Under the pieces are notes generated by a model, which ran no database searches, was not told where the DNA came from, and was given only the letters and a program-made list of their open reading frames with translations. Shown here piece by piece: positions 1 through 8,885 of a stretch of DNA of 64,000 bases. Origin of the DNA: JABGPL01 sp964387885 (GTDB lineage Bacteria > Electryoneota > AABM5-125-24 > Hatepunaeales > Hatepunaeaceae); assembly GCA_964387885.1 (NCBI GenBank), contig CAYLYZ010000010.1:15649-79648 (forward strand). The letters are read 5' to 3'. Positions within the stretch are counted from its first letter, which is position 1. The number at the start of each line of letters is the position of its first letter. The translations under genes were made by a program, and so were the position numbers.

Positions 1-2126
1 CCTGCGATTTCGATCACAGATCCTGGATTTGCGATTTCAATCTCACCGAAAATCGGTAACAGATCTCTACCTGTTACAGTCACATACATCAGTTCACCAT
101 CAAATCCAGGATCTTCATTAAAAACAAATCTCGCTTTGCCATCCGATTCTGTGAATGTTGTTACCTGGAAGACTTCGTGATTTGCGTAATCCTCCGGATT
201 ATCTGGCAGTTCACCGGGAACATATAATGTTACTCTGGCTCCCTCAAATGCCCGTGCGTTTTCATTTTCAATTTCAGGATCGAACGCATAAACTTCAACG
301 AACCTCGTCTGAGGGGTAATAGTATCTGTATGTTCCACGGCAAGGACTTGAGGAACTCCACGCCAGGATTGGATTCCCGGATCACCGAAGCAACTCACAT
401 CGGTTTTTGTTTGTCGATATACTTCCAATTCTCTTACTGGTTCACGGAAATTTGGTATGAAGCTCTCAAAATATGTAACAGCAAAATTATATCCCCAGCC
501 TAAACTCATATCTTCAAGGAGTATACTCTTTACAAGGCCCATCCAAACCAGATTCATTGTTAAAGTCGGAGGACCACCCCAACCGCAAGTTGATGCCACC
601 GGCCCTTTTAGATGATTTCGGTCTCCATTACGAAGCATATTTGCAGTTGACCACTCACCATGTCCACTTGTTGTAAGTCTGATTGGAAATGCAACGTTAT
701 CGTCCACCCCTCTGAAATGGTCGCGCCAGTAGTAATTTTCAGCTCTGCTCAGGAGTATATTTGCACCAGCATTAAAAAGATCTCTTACCCAGGGTCCATA
801 CACCCAGGCTGCCTGATCATATTCATATCTCTCATAAAAGCGAACTTCATCGTAGCCAAGATGCTGAAGTACCTCTTCTCCCCATCGGACATTAGTGTGA
901 ATTGAAATATGCCAGGCGCCCTGAGGAGCATTTCCCCAATGCTGAGAACCAACTCCTCCACGAGTAAACCAGGCTGTATCTTCCATGTAAGGTTCAGCCT
1001 CGTAGGCTAGAGTTCTGCCGACATTAAGACCAATTGTAGGATCACTTCCGGCAATCCATCTGCCCAGACCGACATCAATATGGATATCGTCTCCTTCGAG
1101 AAGCCCAAACTTATAGTCAGCATGGTTTTCACCTTGTTCCCAAACAGTCTCACCCGCTTCGGGGAGTAACTGCCATCCCGGTCTCGGATTGCCCCCGGAA
1201 TAAGCCGAGAAATCACCAATGAGCATCAACTGGTCGAACGGATCCTCTCCAGCATCCAGAAATGAATCATAATGATCCTGAATGTGGTGTTTTATTGATT
1301 CGGGATTTTGACACTCATTATTACTAATCGGGAGGATATCAACTCTGTAACCGGCTTTCCGTCTCCACTCGATAAAATCTTGAGCAGGTATAATACAGTT
1401 CTCATTTGCTGTCACGAGATAATGACCTGCATATGGTGAGATAGACTCAACATCATCACGAAGTAGAACCTCAGAATTTACTGCAAGAGCATTCATAAAC
1501 TTAATGAACTCACGACTACAATTCCGACGGTCCCCGTAATTAAGAATACCACCTGATTCGGAATCAGAAAAATGTAACTCTACGCTTATGTTTCTGTTGT
1601 GAATATAAACGTTTCTTTGGGGATCATACTGATAGGGATACGTCGTAACCTTGACCAATCTTACACCGCGAATTATTGATGGCTCGGAAAGCTCTGCTAC
1701 TTGTGGAGGATAGATACTCCTTACCAAATCCGGAACCGCTGAGTTCAAATTTGCACAGTCTTCATCTAAGTTTAATGCCGGAGGGAAATTTGCAGGAATT
1801 GTCTCGATACTTCCCACAGTCACTTCTAGCTCAACTGCAGCATCCGGAGGAACGATAACAAATCTGCTGACCATTGGGAGGACAGGTTTCCCATATTCGT
1901 ATGTAAAGCCTTCACCTTCGATTGTAAATGATGTGAAGTTCTCCTGGTTTCGTGTGACAACTTCCGGTTCCAGGTCGTGTGAACGGAAATCTAACATCAC
2001 TCCGGTTACACCAGCCTGAGCAGTGACATTTTGAGAACAAATCGCTGATGAATTGAAGCCTGAAGCAGGCAGTACAAGAATGAAAATCAAAATAAAACAG
2101 AAAAGAAAGGCAAAATATTTTGGCAT
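1..2126 (-). CDS. Gingipain-like peptidase (C25 family), 3' end beyond the window
   Basis: An uninterrupted minus-strand frame of 708 codons runs from ATG at 2126 off the left edge; I translated it by hand and found no in-frame stop. Residues 1-22 form a hydrophobic signal peptide. A propeptide-like stretch follows ('YEYGKPVLPMVSRFVIVPP'), the usual N-terminal part of C25 peptidases. The clan-CD catalytic pair is visible as 'TTSGHGEWS' (His at about residue 489, bases 660-662) and 'ASTCGWGG' (Cys at about residue 514, bases 585-587). Known C25 members are secreted cysteine endopeptidases such as gingipains, or the T9SS sortase PorU. The C-terminus is missing, so a sorting domain cannot be confirmed. 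After the catalytic core, an Ig-like segment begins near 'TPQTRFVEVYAFDP'. The specificity is unknown; assignment to C25 is firm. Confidence 0.88.
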   Translation of the reverse strand, partial: MPKYFAFLFCFILIFILVLPASGFNSSAICSQNVTAQAGVTGVMLDFRSHDLEPEVVTRNQENFTSFTIEGEGFTYEYGKPVLPMVSRFVIVPPDAAVELEVTVGSIETIPANFPPALNLDEDCANLNSAVPDLVRSIYPPQVAELSEPSIIRGVRLVKVTTYPYQYDPQRNVYIHNRNISVELHFSDSESGGILNYGDRRNCSREFIKFMNALAVNSEVLLRDDVESISPYAGHYLVTANENCIIPAQDFIEWRRKAGYRVDILPISNNECQNPESIKHHIQDHYDSFLDAGEDPFDQLMLIGDFSAYSGGNPRPGWQLLPEAGETVWEQGENHADYKFGLLEGDDIHIDVGLGRWIAGSDPTIGLNVGRTLAYEAEPYMEDTAWFTRGGVGSQHWGNAPQGAWHISIHTNVRWGEEVLQHLGYDEVRFYERYEYDQAAWVYGPWVRDLFNAGANILLSRAENYYWRDHFRGVDDNVAFPIRLTTSGHGEWSTANMLRNGDRNHLKGPVASTCGWGGPPTLTMNLVWMGLVKSILLEDMSLGWGYNFAVTYFESFIPNFREPVRELEVYRQTKTDVSCFGDPGIQSWRGVPQVLAVEHTDTITPQTRFVEVYAFDPEIENENARAFEGARVTLYVPGELPDNPEDYANHEVFQVTTFTESDGKARFVFNEDPGFDGELMYVTVTGRDLLPIFGEIEIANPGSVIEIA

Positions 2127-2557
2127 AACCGTTCCTGATTTTTGAGACAAGTATCCGAATATCAACGCAATTGCAAATATAAAGCCAATTATATAACGAT
2201 TCTTTTATATAAGAAATGGCTTCATCCTGTCACTTTCTCAGGGTAGTGTAGAAGCCGGTTTTATTTAAATAAAGCTAAAATCGAGAAATTTATATATAAA
2301 CTGAATGATTCTGTGTATGTTATTTATACTGAAGTATTTGTGTAGCTATTTCACAGGATTCAATAGGTAATATGCATTTTTTTCACTAAGCTAAATAATC
2401 TGCATATTACCTTTCGAATATCAGGACTTCATTGTTGGTTTTAAAACAATCGTAATAAGATAAATCAAAATTGCGTCTCCGCATGCGGGGCAACTGATTA
2501 TTTGTTTTTAATAATAGTAACATGCCAAGACGCAAAAACTCATTTTCGATAAAACTC
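2127..2557. other. Intergenic region between two minus-strand surface genes
   Basis: This AT-rich stretch of 431 bases has no credible gene. It must hold the promoter of the C25 peptidase and the 3' end of the PKD lipoprotein transcript. It contains a perfect 12-bp inverted repeat (2365-2412) and a second pair, 'ttgcgtct' at 2471-2478 against 'agacgcaa' at 2528-2535. No RNA gene was recognised. Confidence 0.6.
2365..2412. repeat. Perfect 12-bp inverted repeat
   Basis: The left arm 'aggtaatatgca' (2365-2376) and the right arm 'tgcatattacct' (2401-2412) are exact reverse complements separated by 24 bases. They lie about 240 bases upstream of the C25 peptidase start and 145 bases past the PKD lipoprotein stop. 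The loop carries a T-run only in the plus-strand sense, where no gene precedes it, so a simple terminator is unlikely. It could be a transcript-end stem or an operator; the sequence does not decide. Confidence 0.5.
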
Positions 2558-4471
2558 CTACTTCTTAAAAACTGATCTAACAGTTCTTTGCTGATTATTT
2601 TTAGTATTGTCCTTGTTAATTCCCGGGTTCGGAGAACACCGGGCTACCCGGGTTGGATTTATATGGGAGTTATCAAGAACAACCAAATTACCTTCTTGAC
2701 CGATGATTTCTACCGCTGCTCTGATTGCAAAATTGAAGGGTGTACCGTATGCGTCTTCATCGTCAATTTTGTACCACCTCTCGTCATCTGCACTGTAAAA
2801 ACTGCTGCGGGTTGAAGGGCTCTCTCCATCATCGACGTAGACGGCTAAAGTGTCGGTCTCTTCATTAGAAATGATATCAATCCCAACATGAAAATCGGTC
2901 ATACCGTCAAACTGGATTGCAAGAGGTGTTAAATCTATCTCGTTAAAAACCGGGTCTTCATTTCCAAACACGAGGTCTTCGAAGGGGATATAGAGTGAAT
3001 CAAGAATTTCCATCGGAAATCCGGGTTCATCGTTCTGCCTGCCACTCTGCCAGACATAGATCCGCATTCCCGGAGTTCCCATTTCTCCGAACAGGTCAAA
3101 CAAACCGACATGAACCGAGTTTACAGAGTAAGGTGCTGATGGCGGTGTAAACCTCACGTTGTAGTATTTATCGTCCATTCCGTTGGATTCGGGTAGCGTC
3201 AGGAAATTGACGAGGTTTTCGTTATCATAAGTCAGGGTGACAAGTTCGCGGTCTATTATCTCGGAAACAACATTGGAAAATTCGGAATGTCCCGTTTGAT
3301 TGAAGGCGCAGATACGATAGAAATAGAAGACATCTCCCTCAAGTCCTACTTCGGTAAACTCAGATATGTCCGCTCCAACTCTGTCGAGCTCTGACCAGTT
3401 CTCATCCGCCAACCGTCGCTCAACGATAAAACCATCTTCATTCCCGGAGTTGTCATTCCAAATCAAATCAATCCGGTCAATGCCGTCAATTTCAGATTCA
3501 AGGTTGGTTGGAGCCTCCGGCAACAGGTATTCCTCCACAGTCAGATCCTTCGATAATTGACTTGTCTCACCCCGACCGTCCTGTACTTCAAGCGTGATAA
3601 AAAATTGTCCCGGTTCCGTAAATGAATGAGATGCATGTGGTGAGTACCTGAGTCCGGTATCCCATTCACCATCACTCTCCCAATCCCACTGAAAAAGCAG
3701 ACTGTCGATGTGGTCTTCATCGTCGGTTGTTTTTGATGCGTCGAATTCGAAGACGGTACGGACTGTACCGTTATCAGGACTGATTATAAACTGCGGTACA
3801 GGAGCCTGGTTCGGGTGTTTAATGAAAATCTGTTTAGTCAACTCACCCGTCGCGTTTTTGGTGTCTATTACCTGGAGCGTAATCTCAAAGAATCCTTCAG
3901 TGTCGTAGCTGTGCGAGATTCGGGATTCGTTTGTATAATTGGTGTCCCATTCACCGTCGCTCTCCCAATCCCAGCGGAACCTAAGCGAATCGAGCCGGTC
4001 GTGAACGTCGCTTGAATAGGACGCATCGAATTCGACAACTTCTGCAATTAGCGCCGTGTCATTATTCATCGTAAAAGCCGCAACAGGAGGGGAGTTCGCG
4101 TAATCGACAAAAATGTTGCGGTTAAAAAAACCGGTGCCGTTATCCGGATCTTTGACCTCGAGTGTAATCGCATACCTTCCCGATTCCGGGAAGCGGTGCT
4201 GTAGTGTAGGGACACTGGAAAACTCGGTATCCCATTCATCACCAACAGTCCATCTCCAACGGAATCTCAGCTCGTCAAAACTACTCTCGTCATCAGAACT
4301 CTCAGAAGCATCAAAAGTAAAAACGGTATCGGTATTGCCTTCAGTTGGTGTGATGGTGAACCGGGCACTGGGATTAGAGTTAGCAGGGGAGGTAATTTCT
4401 TCCTTCTCGCAGCCGGCGAGGACAGCCAGCAGAAGGACAAAGGTTAATACTGCAATAGACGTGTTCTTCAT
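2558..4471 (-). CDS. Lipoprotein with three PKD domains and an FN3-like domain
   Basis: The 637-residue product starts at ATG behind a strong 'gaggagatc' ribosome site. The N-terminus is a lipoprotein signal with lipobox 'LAGC' and Cys21 as the predicted lipidated residue. Three PKD-type beta-sandwich domains follow at about 34-125, 130-217 and 222-315, each with the same core pattern ('WDWESDGEWDT' in the second and third copies). A fibronectin type III-like module lies at about 320-405 ('APTNLESEIDGIDRIDLIW'), then a C-terminal beta-rich part of unknown family. PKD and FN3 modules serve as adhesion or spacer units on cell surfaces. The tail 'CSPNPGINKDN' faintly recalls the opening of the T9SS sorting domain used by neighbouring proteins, but the rest of that domain is absent. 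The role is not known. Confidence 0.8.
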   Translation of the reverse strand: MKNTSIAVLTFVLLLAVLAGCEKEEITSPANSNPSARFTITPTEGNTDTVFTFDASESSDDESSFDELRFRWRWTVGDEWDTEFSSVPTLQHRFPESGRYAITLEVKDPDNGTGFFNRNIFVDYANSPPVAAFTMNNDTALIAEVVEFDASYSSDVHDRLDSLRFRWDWESDGEWDTNYTNESRISHSYDTEGFFEITLQVIDTKNATGELTKQIFIKHPNQAPVPQFIISPDNGTVRTVFEFDASKTTDDEDHIDSLLFQWDWESDGEWDTGLRYSPHASHSFTEPGQFFITLEVQDGRGETSQLSKDLTVEEYLLPEAPTNLESEIDGIDRIDLIWNDNSGNEDGFIVERRLADENWSELDRVGADISEFTEVGLEGDVFYFYRICAFNQTGHSEFSNVVSEIIDRELVTLTYDNENLVNFLTLPESNGMDDKYYNVRFTPPSAPYSVNSVHVGLFDLFGEMGTPGMRIYVWQSGRQNDEPGFPMEILDSLYIPFEDLVFGNEDPVFNEIDLTPLAIQFDGMTDFHVGIDIISNEETDTLAVYVDDGESPSTRSSFYSADDERWYKIDDEDAYGTPFNFAIRAAVEIIGQEGNLVVLDNSHINPTRVARCSPNPGINKDNTKNNQQRTVRSVFKK

Positions 4472-5084
4472 GATCTCCTCAAAAAAAAATAGATAGCAGC
4501 GGATATGTGAAAATCCGCGAATTATTTCTCATTGGTTATTGTTCAAAGCGAAGGCGAGCAGTCAGGGGTAAGTGAACAAAACCGTATTTTGAGATAAATT
4601 GAGAAGATTTAGAGGCTTGGGTGGTTCTCCTGCAGTTTGTTTTTGATGGAGTATCTGGTTGATTACTTATATAATGCTCTTATAAAAGATAAGTTCCCGA
4701 AATATATAAATCGAAATTCGAGATTAGGGCTTGCATTGTTTATTGAATAATCAAGCCAGTTGGTCTATACTTCTTACGCCTGAGCAGCAGGACTATTCTG
4801 CGACTTCAAGATTTATCAATTTGGATTAGTTTGATGGAGTGATTTGGCTTCGGTTCATCATAATTATCCTGCTGATTGAACATGGATGAACAGACTTTCT
4901 TATCCGTTTAGAGTTTGGAGTATATCTAAACGAAGAAGCGAATTATTGCATTTATTATATTCAGACGAGTTCACCGGACTCACTTGACATTTCCATCATA
5001 GAGCATTACGTTACGTAAAGAACCAGATATCGGACATTGAAGGTTCCTACCCGGCGCCTCCACCTTACTTATTCAGAGGTAAAT
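4472..5084. other. Intergenic region, divergent
   Basis: This stretch of about 610 bases separates the minus-strand PKD lipoprotein from the plus-strand toxin-antitoxin pair. It is AT-rich and should contain both promoters. I see no gene, tRNA or strong repeat in it, only a weak 6-bp stem ('ggcttg'/'caagcc') near 4729-4756. Confidence 0.55.
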
Positions 5085-5378
5085 TTGATCGACCGAAGTA
5101 AAATAATTACCATTTTACGGAAATACAAGGAGAAAAATTCCGAGCAACTCGGGATTTTGGAAATGGGAATTTTCGGTTCTTGCGCTCGTGATGACCGGAA
5201 AAAAAACAGTGATGTAGATGTTGTTGTAAAACTTTCCAAGCAGGATATGTACAATTTAATCGGTATAAAACAAGATCTTGAAGAATCATTTATGGTTCAT
5301 GTAGATGTTGTTAGCTACCGTGAAAGGATGAACCAATTTCTTAAACAGCGAATTGACGATGAAGCGATTTATGTTTGA
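5085..5378 (+). CDS. mntA: MntA-type nucleotidyltransferase antitoxin
   Basis: This small minimal-nucleotidyltransferase (MNT) protein carries the full signature GSX10DXD: 'GSCARDDRKKNSDVD'. A third acidic residue sits in 'HVDVV'. The frame is open back to a TTG at 5037, but I place the start at TTG 5085. It has 'agagg' five bases upstream and gives a 97-residue protein, the usual family length. In the studied MntA/HepT systems this enzyme adds AMP units to a tyrosine of the HepT toxin and so blocks it. The downstream gene begins inside the end of this one, in a different frame, as expected for such a pair. The identification rests on motif plus partner and is strong; activity is inferred. 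Confidence 0.88.
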   Translation: MIDRSKIITILRKYKEKNSEQLGILEMGIFGSCARDDRKKNSDVDVVVKLSKQDMYNLIGIKQDLEESFMVHVDVVSYRERMNQFLKQRIDDEAIYV

Positions 5379-5760
5379 CCGGGAATTGGTACTTGTCATA
5401 CTCAAGCAAATTCATACTGCGTTAAATACAATCATTGCAAGATTTGAACCTGTCAAATCAGTTTCCGATTTTACTGATTCACCGGCTGGAATGGAAAAAT
5501 TGGATTCAATCTGCATGCTTCTGATAGCTGTCGGAGAATCACTCAAGAAACTCGACCAAATATCCGATGGTGCCCTCCTGTCAAAATATCCTCAGGTTGA
5601 ATGGAAGAAAGCAAAAGGACTGCGGGATATCATTTCACATCATTATTTTGATGTTAACGCCGAAGCCATTTTTGATGTCTGTGAAACTAAAATTAAGCCG
5701 ATCAATGAGACAATAGAATTAATTATCAAAGAGTTAAGAAGCAGTAATAACTGTTTATGA
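5359..5760 (+). CDS. hepT: HepT-type HEPN (DUF86) toxin
   Basis: This protein of about 133 residues, mostly helical, has the HEPN ribonuclease signature RX4HXY, seen as 'RDIISHHY'. The Tyr in this motif is the residue modified by the partner nucleotidyltransferase in characterised systems. Three starts are possible (TTG 5353, ATG 5359, ATG 5371); all overlap the 3' end of mntA, so translation is probably coupled. I use ATG 5359. HEPN toxins cleave RNA, in known cases tRNA. The pair is isolated among surface-protein genes, which fits a mobile or stabilising module rather than a metabolic operon. All motif residues are intact, so the toxin is probably functional. Confidence 0.88.
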   Translation: MKRFMFDRELVLVILKQIHTALNTIIARFEPVKSVSDFTDSPAGMEKLDSICMLLIAVGESLKKLDQISDGALLSKYPQVEWKKAKGLRDIISHHYFDVNAEAIFDVCETKIKPINETIELIIKELRSSNNCL

Positions 5761-5899
5761 AGGTCGGTTTTTTCCTGGCAGGAATTTCTAAACCGTTAGG
5801 CTTTTGTAGATCAAGATGGACGATTCACGACTCACCAAAACGGGTGTCGGCGGGAACGATTGATCTACTAATGTTGTAGAAAAGAATGCATACGATCTG

Positions 5900-5950
5900 G
5901 ATGCACTTCACAAGTGAAGCAGTTGACCCGAATTCACGTGAATGAGGAGT
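5900..5950. repeat. Copy of a dispersed 'TGGATGCACTTC' hairpin repeat
   Basis: The core 'tggatgcacttcacaagtg' continues into 'aagcag'. The hairpin 'cttcac-aa-gtgaag' is the counterpart of 'cttcgc-aa-gcgaag' at 11848-11861, where the same flanks 'ggatgcac' and 'cag' recur. This copy is followed by 'gacccgaattcacgtgaat', which parallels 'atcccgccttcgcgggaac' in the other. The compensated base changes in both stems suggest that structure is conserved. It lies between hepT and the next minus-strand gene. Confidence 0.5.
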
Positions 5951-5963
5951 AAAAATGCATATT

Positions 5964-8204
5964 CTATTTCACACAGATAACCTTCAAAGTCCTGACGTCC
6001 ACCCCCATCTGCAACCGTACAAAATACACCCCGGATGACCATTCCAGTGCACTTAACTCGGAGGTAGACCTTCCGGTACTGAGCTCCCCTTCATGCAGAA
6101 CTGACATCTCTCTACCCATAATATCATACACGACTAATCGCGCAAAGCCCGATTTAGGCAGAGCATAGGTGATCAGGGTTGTTGAGTTGAAAGGATTGGG
6201 TGTAGCTCCGTAAAGTTTCAACTCATGCGGAATCTCTTTCTCAAGTTGCGAGATGACATTTTCTTCCTCTACTGTTACAATCCACCCCACAGAATCACTC
6301 TCACAACCATCTGTTACTATACCAATAAGATTGTGAACTCCGAGTTCGTTGAGTGATAGCGTGAGGGTGTTCGTCCCGGCATCCTCAATTATTTCTCCAT
6401 CTAACCGCCACGTATATGAAAGTGAGTCTGAATCCGGATATGATGGCTCAATAGAGAATTCATGAGTTGAATCCTGAAAAACTGTTACACTATCCTCCTG
6501 AGGCTGCCACCACCATAGTACTGACCTTACAAGTACCTCCCAGCTCGTTTCTTCAATATCCTCACCGTAGGTCACTGATGCTGTCAGACGGTGTTCACCG
6601 GAATATTCGAAAACAAATTCAAGCGAATCGGAATCCCCGATTATTTCTCCTCTCCGGTTGCGATCGGTTAGTGTCCACTCATACTGTATCTCTTCAGGCT
6701 CAATGCAGGTGTAGTTAACAATAAATGGGACGAGCTCATTGCGTCGTACAATAAGTTCGCTGTCTTCAGGTGAAAAACCGACCATAAAGATATCGTCAAC
6801 AGTTACATGCCAAGTGATTGAAACTGTTACCTCATCGTCAGATACTCTGCAAATCACTTCAAACTCTCCTAATTCGTCGAATATGACACCTACCGAATCC
6901 TGATCCGATATGACCTCTTCTCCCAACTCCCACTCGTATGATACATCATCCATATTGTTGTCCAGGACTTCAACGGAAAAAGCAATTGAATCTCCGACCA
7001 GAACGGTCAGAACCGTATCCTCTGGCGTCCAGGAAATAAACTGCGGATTCACAATGTCGGGCAATAGTTTGATAATTAAACCGTTATTTCCAATTTCTTC
7101 CTCCTCGTGATTGACAGTCCCGGCTGCAGTAATGGCTTGATCCTCACCAAGAATGAGAGAGTTGAAATAATTAGTGCCACCTTGATAACCTTCAATTTCA
7201 AAGAAATCAATAAATGTTCGCCAGCGTGGTACCCCGTTTGGGTGTGTTCTCATTACAGAGGGGAAATTTGGAGCCCTGCCTTGTTTTCCAACAAAAATGA
7301 AATCATCATTTTCCATTCTGACAACACAGCCTAATGTGCTTCCTGCTTCGCCCTCGATGATTTGATAAGTTCTTGACCATTCCAATGCTCCATTATCTGT
7401 TATCTTCAAAGCTGATGAATAGAATTGACCTGATATAGAATATCCGCAAAGGATAAACCCACCATCCCGGCAACTGTATAAATCCACACATAAGTCTGCT
7501 CCTTGTATATCATGTGTATTCGACCAGATAACTTCACCTTCGAAATTTATCTTTACCACCCAATAATCGATATCCCGATCGCCTCTTGTGTAGCCGACCA
7601 ATACAACTCCTCCCTGAGTTTCCCGCATTGACCAGAAAGCACCTGACTGGTTTCCCGGATAGAGCTCTTCCCAGAGAACATCCCCGCTTAAATTGGTGCA
7701 AAGTACATAACCCTGACGCTCAGAACCTCCGGAAAATAGAAACTCACCACTTTTAAGCTCAATCACTGCATGCAGATCACCCTCGACATACTCATTATAC
7801 CAAATTAACTCTCCATCGCGGTCTACGTGTAAAGCAAGTGTCTGATATTGATTTCTCTCTATAGCCCGATAACCAGCACTGACAAATGAAAGAGAATCCG
7901 TTTCAATAATATGCCAGAGACCTGCGCGGTTTTCTCCTAAATCACGAATGTGATTCCACCGTTCTTCGCCATCTTCATCAATGCGAACAACAAGCAGATC
8001 TCCCTGCACATCTGAGGAGCGTATGCCACCTAATCCATAGGTGGCACCACAGGCAGCATATCCGTCACCGGGTACTTTATAAATGTCCCAGAAAGCATCG
8101 TCACCGCCATAATCGTAGGAGCGAATCCAATCGATTCCAGGCTGGGTAAAGGCACGAGATGAAATGGAAAACAGTAGGATAAGCAGATAAATTTTTGACT
8201 TCAT
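5964..8204 (-). CDS. Secreted propeller/PKD protein with T9SS-type sorting domain
   Basis: The 746-residue product starts at ATG with 'agagg' upstream and has a signal peptide (residues 1-20, 'LLILLFSISSRAFTQ'). Residues of about 22-380 are repeated units of the kind '...GDGYAACGATYGLGG' and '...DGGFILCGYSISG', like delta-60/beta-propeller repeats. Three PKD-like or Ig-like domains with a 'YEWELG', 'YEWTLT' or 'YTWRLD' core fill about 385-650. The last 80 residues begin 'NPFNSTTLITYALPKSG' and form a T9SS-like C-terminal domain ending in 'KVICVK'. T9SS cargo crosses the outer membrane and the domain is then cleaved or anchored. The sorting domain nearly matches that of the next minus-strand gene although the N-terminal parts are unrelated. 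Substrate or function is unknown. Confidence 0.82.
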   Translation of the reverse strand: MKSKIYLLILLFSISSRAFTQPGIDWIRSYDYGGDDAFWDIYKVPGDGYAACGATYGLGGIRSSDVQGDLLVVRIDEDGEERWNHIRDLGENRAGLWHIIETDSLSFVSAGYRAIERNQYQTLALHVDRDGELIWYNEYVEGDLHAVIELKSGEFLFSGGSERQGYVLCTNLSGDVLWEELYPGNQSGAFWSMRETQGGVVLVGYTRGDRDIDYWVVKINFEGEVIWSNTHDIQGADLCVDLYSCRDGGFILCGYSISGQFYSSALKITDNGALEWSRTYQIIEGEAGSTLGCVVRMENDDFIFVGKQGRAPNFPSVMRTHPNGVPRWRTFIDFFEIEGYQGGTNYFNSLILGEDQAITAAGTVNHEEEEIGNNGLIIKLLPDIVNPQFISWTPEDTVLTVLVGDSIAFSVEVLDNNMDDVSYEWELGEEVISDQDSVGVIFDELGEFEVICRVSDDEVTVSITWHVTVDDIFMVGFSPEDSELIVRRNELVPFIVNYTCIEPEEIQYEWTLTDRNRRGEIIGDSDSLEFVFEYSGEHRLTASVTYGEDIEETSWEVLVRSVLWWWQPQEDSVTVFQDSTHEFSIEPSYPDSDSLSYTWRLDGEIIEDAGTNTLTLSLNELGVHNLIGIVTDGCESDSVGWIVTVEEENVISQLEKEIPHELKLYGATPNPFNSTTLITYALPKSGFARLVVYDIMGREMSVLHEGELSTGRSTSELSALEWSSGVYFVRLQMGVDVRTLKVICVK

Positions 8205-8575
8205 TCCAAACCTCTTGTTTTTTCAATGCTGTGGTTTTTAGGATAAGTGGTTAATCCGGTACGACGGAAGGGCTCAATTAATTGGCCCCTACGCGAAACT
8301 AAACAATTGCTTCATGGTTACTGAGTCTTCACATCTCGCTTTGTGAAGGAAAGAATGAGGTTAACGTCTTTAGATTTGATTAAACAACATGTTTTCAATA
8401 CTCACAAATGGATTACAGCGGAAAACAAAACAAATTCAAGAATAATAGGTCACTTCGGGGATAATGTATTTCTTCAACTAAGATAATAATAGCTCTCGGT
8501 AAATGCAATAATTTTCTACGCTTGGGCACTCAAAAGTCAAGGTAGTAAGGTGAACGATTTATTTATCATTCCGAT

Positions 8576-8597
8576 GGGGCAGGCGGGGACGCCTACC
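8576..8597 (-). repeat. Copy of the 'TAGGCGTCCC' dispersed repeat
   Basis: On the minus strand this reads 'taggcgtccccgcctgccc'. Related sequence occurs at 19259-19277 ('taggcgtccccgcctgtg') and 63844-63860 ('taggcgtccctgcctgcgg'). All three are intergenic. Confidence 0.55.
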
Positions 8598-8837
8598 CTA
8601 CTGTTGTCGTGGAAAATGATATACATGCGATCTGAGTTTCCGTCCGCGATCATGTTGAGGGCAGGTTCTGGGTGGGAACGACAAATTTAGTTAGCTTCCA
8701 TGGTCGCGAGGATCGAGGCGATGAATATGCTTCGCGGGAGGGGTTGAAGATATTCAACCCCTACGGATTTTTCCACCATTTGTCAAAATCCCTGAGTAAT
8801 ATCAGCGTCGGAAAAAGTTTCCGACCTACAATACTGG

Positions 8838-8857
8838 GTTCCTGCCTTCGCAGGAAC
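8838..8857. repeat. Hairpin GTTCCTGC-CTTC-GCAGGAAC
   Basis: This is a perfect 8-bp stem with a 4-base loop. A sequence variant with the same architecture, ATTCCTGC-GAAC-GCAGGAAT, occurs at 63651-63670, and a shorter GC-richer one at 11868-11883. Such hairpins of the 'cctgcgaacgcagg' type are dispersed in many bacterial genomes. This one sits 29 bases past the 3' end of the C25-like gene, so it may also act in transcript ends, though no T-run follows. Confidence 0.6.
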
Positions 8858-8885
8858 GACGTGCATTGCAATTGGGAAGTAAGAC

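Larger units (their letters stand above)
8205..8885. other. Long intergenic region with hairpin repeats
   Basis: This stretch of 681 bases between two minus-strand surface genes holds no credible gene. It contains a reverse copy of the 'TAGGCGTCCC' repeat at 8576-8597 and a perfect hairpin at 8838-8857. The only open plus-strand frame, 8672-8902, runs across these repeats and has no recognisable family. Confidence 0.6.

Noticed and set aside
2471..2535. Stem 'ttgcgtct'/'agacgcaa' considered as a terminator of the PKD lipoprotein gene
   Set aside because: The arms are 49 bases apart and no T-run follows on the minus strand; support is too weak for a feature.
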